Translations under genes and position numbers: made by a program
Assembly: GCA_009774345.1 (NCBI GenBank)
Contig: VSNR01000028.1
Location: forward strand, 1 to 30,037
DNA: 30,037 nucleotides
Source: Lachnospiraceae bacterium
Lineage (GTDB): Bacteria; Bacillota; Clostridia; Lachnospirales; Lachnospiraceae
Direction of reading: 5' to 3'
Part shown: positions 17,179 to 22,633 of the stretch, one piece after another
Layout of the letters: the number at the start of each line of letters is the position of its first letter
Numbering within the stretch: the stretch's first letter is position 1
The notes under the pieces: generated by a model
The model's database searches: none
Told to the model about the DNA's origin: nothing
Seen by the model: only the letters and a program-made list of their open reading frames with translations

Positions 17179-17203
17179 CCCATTTCAATACCTGATTACA
17201 AAT

Positions 17204-17473
17204 CTACAGCTCGTCCACAATCGCCGCCGATGATACAAATGTACCGACAACAGAGAGCACCACCGCAAGAATGATAATCAGCATACCACCCATCAGAAGA
17301 ATCATCGCTCCTCCGCCATTCTCTGCATTGCTATCTGCTGGTGCCTGTTCCTGTGCTTCCACTGTCGTCTCCGCTGCCTGTGCTGTGCACGCACCATACG
17401 AAAATGCAGCCAAAAATACACCAACTGCAACAGCGAGCATCCATTGTACGAACTTATTTGGTTTTGTCATCAT
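17204..17473 (-). CDS. Small exported or membrane protein, unknown function
   Basis: This protein of about 89 residues is not recognised. Two adjacent ATGs (17473, 17470) follow AAGGTGG; a GTG at 17488 is less likely. A signal peptide (VQWMLAVAVGVFLAAFSYGA, cleavage likely after AQA) is followed by a short Glu/Gln/Ala-rich linker. A Gly-rich start (GGGAMILLMGG) leads into a strongly hydrophobic C-terminal helix ending AAIVDEL. The result would be a short extracytoplasmic stretch held by one membrane helix. No partner is evident. It is followed by its own terminator, so it is probably monocistronic. Confidence 0.7.
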   Translation of the reverse strand: MMTKPNKFVQWMLAVAVGVFLAAFSYGACTAQAAETTVEAQEQAPADSNAENGGGAMILLMGGMLIIILAVVLSVVGTFVSSAAIVDEL

Positions 17474-17556
17474 TTCCACCTTCTCCACTTTTTTCTGAAC
17501 GCGCCGGGCGCTCTTATAGAATAGTTTAACATATGTTTCTGCAAATGTGAATTATT

Positions 17557-17958
17557 TTAGGAATTTTTTTGAATATTCTGCTCAAAATGAGCCACAAGCC
17601 TGCGCGCCTCGTCCTCGCTGGCATCCTCAAGCGCCTGTATAAACTCCTCCAAGGGCCCTTTGGTCTCCTCGTCCGCCATCACCAGAGAATGCCTCAGGCT
17701 GACAATATAATCCTCTATGCACTCGCTGAATTCAAAGGAAACTTTTCCGTCCGACAGCATCGTGATATTGAGCGTGTACGCCACATTCGTCCATGTGACC
17801 TTCTGGGTCATGGCACAGAGCTCCTTTGCCTTTTTTAGAAAATATATCCCGGCCTCTGTCCTGTCCAGCACATCCTCTAACGTCATGCCAAAGAACTCAA
17901 AATCCTCCTTCGAGGCGATACATTCTACCTTCAGCGCTGCCTTTTTGCGATATTCCAT
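17557..17958 (-). CDS. MecA/NegB-like adaptor, putative
   Basis: This is a 133-residue cytoplasmic protein. The ATG at 17958 follows GGAGGGAAG; the longer open frame runs into the hairpin at 17990-18024 and is rejected. The N-terminal half (LKVECIASKEDFEFFGMTLE, DVLDRTEAGIYFLKKAKELC) resembles the first domain of MecA-family adaptors. Those bind substrate proteins and deliver them to the ClpC AAA+ protease. The C-terminal ClpC-binding domain of full MecA (about 220 residues in total) appears missing or much diverged; instead there is an acidic helical tail. The assignment is by pattern only and needs a profile search. It lies downstream of the unknown gene at 18029, separated by a possible attenuator or terminator. 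Confidence 0.6.
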   Translation of the reverse strand: MEYRKKAALKVECIASKEDFEFFGMTLEDVLDRTEAGIYFLKKAKELCAMTQKVTWTNVAYTLNITMLSDGKVSFEFSECIEDYIVSLRHSLVMADEETKGPLEEFIQALEDASEDEARRLVAHFEQNIQKNS

Positions 17959-17989
17959 TTGTGCTTCCCTCCAATGGTTTCCACTGTAT

Positions 17990-18024
17990 GGAAAAAAGAT
18001 GCTGCGTCTATACAGCATCCTTTT
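17990..18024 (-). terminator. Intergenic hairpin with T run (terminator or attenuator)
   Basis: On the minus strand, GATGCTG pairs with CAGCATC around TATAGACG, followed by TTTTTTCC. It lies between the 18029 gene and the MecA-like gene and would partly or fully separate their transcription. Confidence 0.7.
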
Positions 18025-18028
18025 CCTG

Positions 18029-18430
18029 TCACAACAAGGGTTCTGCGTCCTCTTCCTCCACAAAATCTGTGTGGAACATCAGTAAAAACTCTGCTCCGTT
18101 CCTGATTGTGAGCTTCATGACCACACCCTTACCGTCCACTGATATTTTTGAGTCTACTCTCTTTACAGTGTCAAGATTAAGCTGAACTGTCGTAAACATA
18201 TCATCACTTACCAAGCACATCACCCTGCCCACAACCTTTGCCTCCGAGCAGATTACCGATAATGACATATTCAGCCCAGTTCCGTCTGTCACGTCCTCGA
18301 CCGTTGATAGCGCAATCGGTATGTTCCTGACATCCATTAATACCGAAATCAGACTGTCAGCGTCATGGACCAGAAGCAGACGATTGCGCATAACCTCTAA
18401 ATAGTTTGTCCAGTTCTGCATTCCATCCAT
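18029..18430 (-). CDS. Conserved hypothetical protein, beta-rich
   Basis: This 133-residue cytoplasmic protein is not recognised. The ATG at 18430 has an ideal AAAGGAGG. It begins with a short helix (MQNWTNYLEVMRNRLLLVHD), followed by alternating hydrophobic strands (VVGRVMCLVSDDMFTTVQLN, VVMKLTIRNGAEFLLMFHTD) and an acidic tail. There is no signal peptide and no membrane segment. The stranded pattern suggests a small barrel or sandwich, but no motif links it to a known family. It is driven by a perfect consensus promoter at 18503-18531, so it may be strongly and constitutively expressed (inference). A hairpin with a T run follows it. Confidence 0.7.
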   Translation of the reverse strand: MDGMQNWTNYLEVMRNRLLLVHDADSLISVLMDVRNIPIALSTVEDVTDGTGLNMSLSVICSEAKVVGRVMCLVSDDMFTTVQLNLDTVKRVDSKISVDGKGVVMKLTIRNGAEFLLMFHTDFVEEEDAEPLL

Positions 18431-18502
18431 ATTCTGGCCTCCTTTGTATGATTCCCCTTGAACCGAGTTCCCGCAAAATACAAGGCCTTTGTCTATAAAT
18501 TT

Positions 18503-18531
18503 ATTATACTTATTCTGTAAAAATGTGTCAA
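18503..18531 (-). promoter_or_regulatory. Perfect consensus sigma-A promoter
   Basis: On the minus strand TTGACA (18531-18526), 17 bp, then TATAAT (18508-18503): both boxes match consensus at every base with optimal spacing. A leader of about 65 nt follows before the start codon at 18430. Confidence 0.92.
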
Positions 18532-18553
18532 CTCCTAATGTGTGTTCTTTTTG

Positions 18554-19225
18554 TCAGAAAATTTTATGAAATTTATCTAAATTTAACGAAAATTCCATCG
18601 TTTCTCCTGTGGCTGGATGCCTCAGATGGATTTCATATGCCATCAATGCCGTACTATTGACAGACAGTTGATTAGACAACTGCTTTGACGATGCAGAGCC
18701 ATATTTGAAATCACCCAAAAGCGGAAACCCCGCATGTGCCATCTGCACCCGGATCTGGTGATGCCTGCCTGTGTACAGCTCAATCTCCACAAGAGAACAC
18801 ACCTCGTTGTGCCTCATCAGCTTCCAGTGGAGGGCTGCCTCCTTGGCGCCCTCGGTACCACTTGGCACGACCGCCGACAGATTAGACCTGCCGTCCTTTC
18901 GCAGCATGTCCGTGAGTGTGCCCTCCTGCGCATCCAAAACCCCTGCCACGAGCGCAGCATATTTCTTGGTGAGTCTCCCCTTCTGCAAGCTGCCGCTAAG
19001 CGTGCGCGCTGTGGGGGCATCCTTTGCAAAGACCAAAAGTCCCTCAACCGGCTGGTCCAGCCTGTGCACCACGCCGATATAGGCATCCTCGCCCTTTCTC
19101 CTGCGGTAATTCTTTAATTCGGAGACAAGGTCTGCCTGCCCAACCCGCGCGGTCTCTGTCGCGATACCGGCAGGCTTGTGCACCACCAGCAGAACCTCGT
19201 CCTCATACACTATCATTTTGTCCAT
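18554..19225 (-). CDS. RluA-family RNA pseudouridine synthase
   Basis: This protein of about 223 residues converts uridine to pseudouridine in rRNA or tRNA. Seen: the catalytic motif HRLDQPVEGLLVFAK with Asp57 as nucleophile (compare HRLDxxTSG; the usual Thr-Ser pair is Val-Glu here), KKYAAL, and the RNA-site block GRHHQIRVQMAHAGFPLLGD. There is no N-terminal S4 domain, so it is of the small RluA/YlyB-like type; the target base cannot be told. Start: the ATG at 19234 abuts AGGA, whereas the ATG at 19225 is nine bases away and preferred. It is the last gene of the kinase-regulator operon, 47 bp after the regulator. Confidence 0.9.
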   Translation of the reverse strand: MDKMIVYEDEVLLVVHKPAGIATETARVGQADLVSELKNYRRRKGEDAYIGVVHRLDQPVEGLLVFAKDAPTARTLSGSLQKGRLTKKYAALVAGVLDAQEGTLTDMLRKDGRSNLSAVVPSGTEGAKEAALHWKLMRHNEVCSLVEIELYTGRHHQIRVQMAHAGFPLLGDFKYGSASSKQLSNQLSVNSTALMAYEIHLRHPATGETMEFSLNLDKFHKIF

Positions 19226-19272
19226 CTTTATCATTCCTATTGGATGAAAATTTTGCCATCTGCCGCGTTTGA

Positions 19273-19962
19273 TTATAATTTAAACCGGTAACCCACGCCC
19301 CAGATCGTCTCAATATACTGCGGTTTGGAAGTATCCGTCTCGATTTTTTCGCGGATTTTCTTGATATGCACTGTCACAGTAGCGATATCTCCGATCGAAT
19401 CCATATCCCAGATTTCCCTGAAAATTTCCTCTTTTGTGAACACATGATTCGGATTTTCCGCAAGGAAGGTCAGAAGATCAAACTCTTTTGTCGTAAAATT
19501 GCGCTCCTCGCCGTCCACAAAAACGCGCCGCGCGGTCTTGTCGATGCGGATACCTCTGATCTCCACCACATCATTCTCCTTCATATGGCTGCCCACCAGA
19601 CGGTTGTAGCGTGCCATATGCGCCTTCACGCGCGCCACCAGCTCACTTGGGCTGAACGGTTTGGTCAGATAATCATCTGCGCCCAGTCCCAGACCGCGAA
19701 TCTTGTCGATGTCGTCCTTCTTGGCAGACACCATCAGAATCGGCACATCCTTGTCCTCGCGGATGCGCTTGCAGATCTCAAACCCGTCAATCCCCGGAAG
19801 CATCAAGTCCAGAATAATCAGATCAAACTCCTCTGCCAGCGCCGTTGCAAGACCGGTGTCCCCGCTGTTCTCTATCTTGACCTCAAAGTCATTGAGTTCC
19901 AGATAATCCTTCTCAAGCTCAGCGATTGCCTCCTCGTCCTCCACAATTAAAATTTTGCTCAT
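19273..19962 (-). CDS. OmpR/PhoB-family response regulator
   Basis: This is a 229-residue DNA-binding response regulator. The ATG at 19962 follows GGAAAGGAAA; the GTG two codons upstream is less well spaced. Receiver domain: acidic pair near 9-11, phosphoacceptor Asp52 (LDLMLPG), Ser79, Lys101 (TKPFSP). The C-terminal winged helix (about 130-229) includes TKEFDLLTFLAENPNHVFTK and ends GVGYRFKL, as usual for the OmpR/PhoB class. The histidine kinase gene lies directly upstream (34 bp), so they form one two-component system. Target genes and stimulus are not evident. Confidence 0.95.
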   Translation of the reverse strand: MSKILIVEDEEAIAELEKDYLELNDFEVKIENSGDTGLATALAEEFDLIILDLMLPGIDGFEICKRIREDKDVPILMVSAKKDDIDKIRGLGLGADDYLTKPFSPSELVARVKAHMARYNRLVGSHMKENDVVEIRGIRIDKTARRVFVDGEERNFTTKEFDLLTFLAENPNHVFTKEEIFREIWDMDSIGDIATVTVHIKKIREKIETDTSKPQYIETIWGVGYRFKL

Positions 19963-19996
19963 ACACACTTTCCTTTCCTATTACAATATATACTTA

Positions 19997-21148
19997 TTAA
20001 ATGACTACTTCATCCGTCTTTTCCGTGTACTTTCTCAGCACGAAATGCATACAGGTTCCCTCGCCCTCCTTGCTGGTCGCCCAGACATATCCGCCATGAT
20101 CTTCTATAATCTTCTTCACGATGCTCAGCCCGATGCCGCTGCCGCCCTGCAGGGAATTTCTCGAGGAATCTGTCCGGTAAAACCGCTCAAAGATATTGCC
20201 GATATCCTTCGACGCGATGCCCTTCCCATCATCCTCAATCTCAATCTTCACGGACTCCCCTTCGTCTAGCAGACGGATATCAATCACGCCGTCTGGATGT
20301 CCCATATACTTCACGCTGTTGCTGATAATGTTGTTGATCACCTTTTTGAGCTGCTCCGGGTCTGCCACGACGCAGGTATTTGCCGGCACGAGATTGGTAA
20401 AATCAAGGTGTATGTTTTTCGACTCAAGGTCAAGCCCCACTTCCTCCACACAGTCCGTAAAATAATCCGAGACATTCAGAATATGGAAATGGTATGGAAT
20501 TTTGTTGGAGTCAATCCCTGAGTAGGTCGTCAGCTCATTAATCAGCCGGTCCATATCATTTGCCTTGTTGTAGATCGTCTTGATATACTTATCCATTTTC
20601 TCCGGCGTATCCGCCACACCATCCATAATGCCTTCCACATAGCCCTTAATGGACGTGATCGGCGTCTTGAGGTCATGGGAGATATTGCTCACAAGCTCCT
20701 TGGACTTTTTCTCATTCTGGGCTTTCTCCTCCTCACTCTCCTTTAACTGGAGACGCATCTGCTCATAATTGTCAAAAAGAAGCCCGATCTCATCCTCACG
20801 CCCGCCATTCATATGATAGTCAAAATCTCCCACAGAGATATGCTGCATTGCCACACTCAGCTCCTTGAGCGGTCTGTACACATCCTTATTCAGCCACGCG
20901 GTGATGATCGCACTTGTCACGATCAGAATCATGACCATCGCAATCAGCATATATTTCAGCAGGCTTCTGTTGACCATCGCCCCGATCATGATATCCTTCT
21001 TGCTCAGCTCCTGAATCATATCAATATTCACAGAATATCCATAGCCCAGAAATACCATGACGACGCACATCATCGGAACCAGTATGATTGCCAAAAAAAG
21101 AATCATCATTTTTGTCTTGAGGTTGATGCGTGTCTTGCTTTTCATCAT
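19997..21148 (-). CDS. Sensor histidine kinase (HAMP-HisKA-HATPase)
   Basis: This 383-residue membrane kinase partners the adjacent response regulator. Transmembrane helices at about 15-36 and 65-86 flank an external loop of only about 28 residues, too short for a normal ligand domain, so it probably senses the membrane or another protein (inference). HAMP covers about 86-140. HisKA has phospho-acceptor His158 in SNISHDLKTPI. The HATPase domain shows NNIISNSVKY (N box), DDGKGI (G1) and GGSGIGLSIV (G2). AGGAGA precedes the ATG. The kinase comes first in the operon, before the regulator and the pseudouridine synthase. It is divergent from perR. Confidence 0.95.
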   Translation of the reverse strand: MMKSKTRINLKTKMMILFLAIILVPMMCVVMVFLGYGYSVNIDMIQELSKKDIMIGAMVNRSLLKYMLIAMVMILIVTSAIITAWLNKDVYRPLKELSVAMQHISVGDFDYHMNGGREDEIGLLFDNYEQMRLQLKESEEEKAQNEKKSKELVSNISHDLKTPITSIKGYVEGIMDGVADTPEKMDKYIKTIYNKANDMDRLINELTTYSGIDSNKIPYHFHILNVSDYFTDCVEEVGLDLESKNIHLDFTNLVPANTCVVADPEQLKKVINNIISNSVKYMGHPDGVIDIRLLDEGESVKIEIEDDGKGIASKDIGNIFERFYRTDSSRNSLQGGSGIGLSIVKKIIEDHGGYVWATSKEGEGTCMHFVLRKYTEKTDEVVI

Positions 21149-21191
21149 AAATACCGTCTCCTGCCCGTAAAATTTAACTCAATATAGGTTT

Positions 21192-21200
21192 AGTATAGCA
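21192..21200 (-). promoter_or_regulatory. Extended -10 of the histidine-kinase operon
   Basis: On the minus strand TGCTATACT is a good extended -10 sequence about 45 bp before the kinase start. The -35 region is poor (TATATT at 16 bp), which an extended -10 tolerates. Confidence 0.5.
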
Positions 21201-21272
21201 TATAAGATTTTAAAATATAGTGGTTTTGATATTTCTTAATTTTTTTTTAATTTAGAAATATTTATTTTTATA

Positions 21273-21301
21273 TTGACAGAACAGAGGAAAACAAATATAA
21301 T
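21273..21301 (+). promoter_or_regulatory. Perfect consensus promoter of perR-rbr
   Basis: TTGACA (21273-21278), 17 bp, TATAAT (21296-21301). It is a full match to the sigma-A consensus, with a leader of about 60 nt. The Fur-family operator begins 2 bp after the -10 box, so the strong promoter is probably held down by PerR. Confidence 0.93.
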
Positions 21302-21303
21302 AA

Positions 21304-21318
21304 CAGTAATCATTACTG
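21304..21318 (+). promoter_or_regulatory. PerR/Fur-type operator (7-1-7 inverted repeat)
   Basis: CAGTAATCATTACTG is a perfect 7-1-7 palindrome, the geometry of Fur-family operators (B. subtilis PerR box TTATAATNATTATAA). It lies at the transcription start of perR. A related half-site (TTAGTGATTAG) follows at about 21322-21332. Autoregulation by the PerR encoded next door is inferred. Confidence 0.8.
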
Positions 21319-21366
21319 ATTTAGTGATTAGCAAACTGAATGATACACTAGAAAGGCAGGGGTCAT

Positions 21367-21774
21367 ATGAATATGAAGTACAGCCGCCAGCGTGCTGCAA
21401 TCCTCTCCTTCCTACAATCCCGCAGGGATCACCCGACAGCAGAGACTGTCTATACCAGTATGAAGGAGGCGTTTCCCAATATCAGTCTGGGCACTGTGTA
21501 CCGAAACTTAAACCAGCTTGCGGAAGCTGGCATGATCGCCAAGCACAGCTTTGGGGTATTGAGTATTGACCATTTTGATTACAATACCAGCCCACATTAT
21601 CATTTTGTGTGTAAGTGCTGCAATGCGGTCATTGATCTGCCGATGGAACACAGCGGTTTTGCCTCTATTGACGAGGCGGCATCGGAGGGCTTTGACGGCT
21701 TGATCGAGGAACACCGGCTATACTTCTGCGGTATCTGCAAAAACTGTCTTGACAAGGCTTCAGGGCAGACCTAA
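21367..21774 (+). CDS. perR: PerR-type peroxide-sensing Fur-family repressor
   Basis: This is a 135-residue winged-helix repressor. The regulatory metal ligands of B. subtilis PerR (His37, Asp85, His91, His93, Asp104) all have counterparts: His22, Asp71, His77, His79 and Asp90 (FDYNTSPHYHF, VIDLP). The structural zinc site has two CxxC pairs (Cys82/85 and Cys121/124). Peroxide oxidises the metal-bound His residues in this family and releases DNA, inducing defence genes. The N-terminal helix-turn-helix includes SLGTVYRNLNQLAEAG. Start at the ATG after AAAGGCAGGGG. It is followed 79 bp later by rubrerythrin, a classic PerR target in Clostridia. Other Fur members are less likely given the FDYNTSPHYH block. 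Confidence 0.92.
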   Translation: MNMKYSRQRAAILSFLQSRRDHPTAETVYTSMKEAFPNISLGTVYRNLNQLAEAGMIAKHSFGVLSIDHFDYNTSPHYHFVCKCCNAVIDLPMEHSGFASIDEAASEGFDGLIEEHRLYFCGICKNCLDKASGQT

Positions 21775-21853
21775 AATGGCTATGTGGAGAACAGGCAGGC
21801 TTTTGTGCACTGCAACTGTTTTCCTGAGTGATAATATAAAGGAGGATTTTAAA

Positions 21854-22393
21854 ATGAAATTTGTATGTAATGTATGTGGTTATGTTTACGAGGGAGACAG
21901 CGCACCAGAGAAATGCCCTCAGTGTAATGCACCTGCTGAGAAATTCTCAGTGCAGGCTGGCGACAGAACTTGGGCTGCGGAGCATGTAGTCGGCGTGGCA
22001 CAGGGTTCGAGCGAGGACATCATGGCAGATTTGAGAGCAAACTTTAACGGTGAGTGCACCGAGGTTGGTATGTATCTTGCAATGGCAAGAGTCGCTCACA
22101 GAGAGGGCTATCCTGAGATTGGTCTCTACTGGGAGAAGGCTGCATGGGAAGAGGCAGAGCACGCTGCAAAATTCGCAGAGCTGTTAGGTGAAGTTGTGAC
22201 AGACTCCACCAAGAAGAATCTCGAAATGCGCGTCGAGGCAGAAAACGGCGCTACAGCTGGCAAGTTTGACCTTGCAAAGCGCGCTAAGGCGGCTAATCTG
22301 GATGCGATTCATGATACAGTTCATGAGATGGCAAGGGATGAGGCTAGACACGGAAAAGCGTTTGAGGGGCTGTTGAAGAGATATTTTGGTTAA
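21854..22393 (+). CDS. rbr: Reverse rubrerythrin (rubredoxin domain first)
   Basis: This 179-residue protein detoxifies hydrogen peroxide (and indirectly oxygen) by reducing it to water with electrons from NAD(P)H via rubredoxin-type iron. Residues 1-35 are a rubredoxin-like Fe(Cys)4 centre (Cys5, Cys8, Cys21, Cys24). Residues 45-179 are a ferritin-like four-helix diiron domain with two ExxH motifs (EEAEHA, DEARHG) and further Glu ligands (NGECTE). The domain order, with rubredoxin at the N terminus, is that of reverse rubrerythrins of Clostridium. AAAGGAGG stands seven bases before the ATG. It is co-transcribed with perR and presumably de-repressed by peroxide. A methyltransferase remnant starts right after its stop codon. 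Confidence 0.93.
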   Translation: MKFVCNVCGYVYEGDSAPEKCPQCNAPAEKFSVQAGDRTWAAEHVVGVAQGSSEDIMADLRANFNGECTEVGMYLAMARVAHREGYPEIGLYWEKAAWEEAEHAAKFAELLGEVVTDSTKKNLEMRVEAENGATAGKFDLAKRAKAANLDAIHDTVHEMARDEARHGKAFEGLLKRYFG

Positions 22394-22597
22394 GTAGTAA
22401 GTATTGACCTTTTTTCTGGACCAGGAGGACTGTGTACAGGATTTAAGCGGGCAGGTATTTTGCCCTTGATAGCAGTTGAGAGCAATTACTCCAAGAGAGG
22501 CAGCGCGTCTATCCCGCAGCTCCGGTTTGATAAGAACCGGGGCTGCTTTCATCATATCTGTTCACCTTTTTCTTTTCTCTTGATTTGTAGACATTAA
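22394..22597 (+). pseudogene. Remnant of a DNA (cytosine-5) methyltransferase gene
   Basis: The frame directly following the rubrerythrin TAA is open for 67 codons with no start codon or ribosome binding site. Its first 29 codons read VVSIDLFSGPGGLCTGFKRA then GILPLIAVE. This is motif I of C5-cytosine methyltransferases (the DLFSGxGG S-adenosylmethionine loop) with its usual continuation. Codons 30-67 (through about 22483-22597) no longer resemble the family, run through the terminator hairpin, and are probably unrelated. The catalytic PC motif and the rest are absent, so this is a 5' fragment of a lost gene, abutting rubrerythrin by recombination. It may only ever be seen as read-through of the rbr stop. 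Identification of motif I is confident; how it got there is inference. Confidence 0.8.
22516..22549. terminator. Strong hairpin, terminator for perR-rbr and for the opposing gene
   Basis: GCAGCTCCGGTT pairs with AACCGGGGCTGC (12 bp, one G.T) around a 7-nt loop and is followed by TTT on the plus strand. It sits between converging genes. Confidence 0.75.
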
Positions 22598-22633
22598 ACT
22601 GGTTTTGCACTTTTGGCTGCAAATAAGTTCAGG

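Noticed and set aside
17150..17190. GGGTGGTAATGCC on the minus strand resembling a T-box signature upstream of proS
   Set aside because: The bases fold into the terminator of the preceding gene. No specifier loop or Stem I can fit, because that gene ends only 26 bp earlier, and the match to GGGTGGNACCGCG is imperfect.
22184..22555. Minus-strand open frame across rubrerythrin and its terminator
   Set aside because: It is antisense to a clear gene, shows no recognisable protein features, and contains the antisense of the terminator hairpin.
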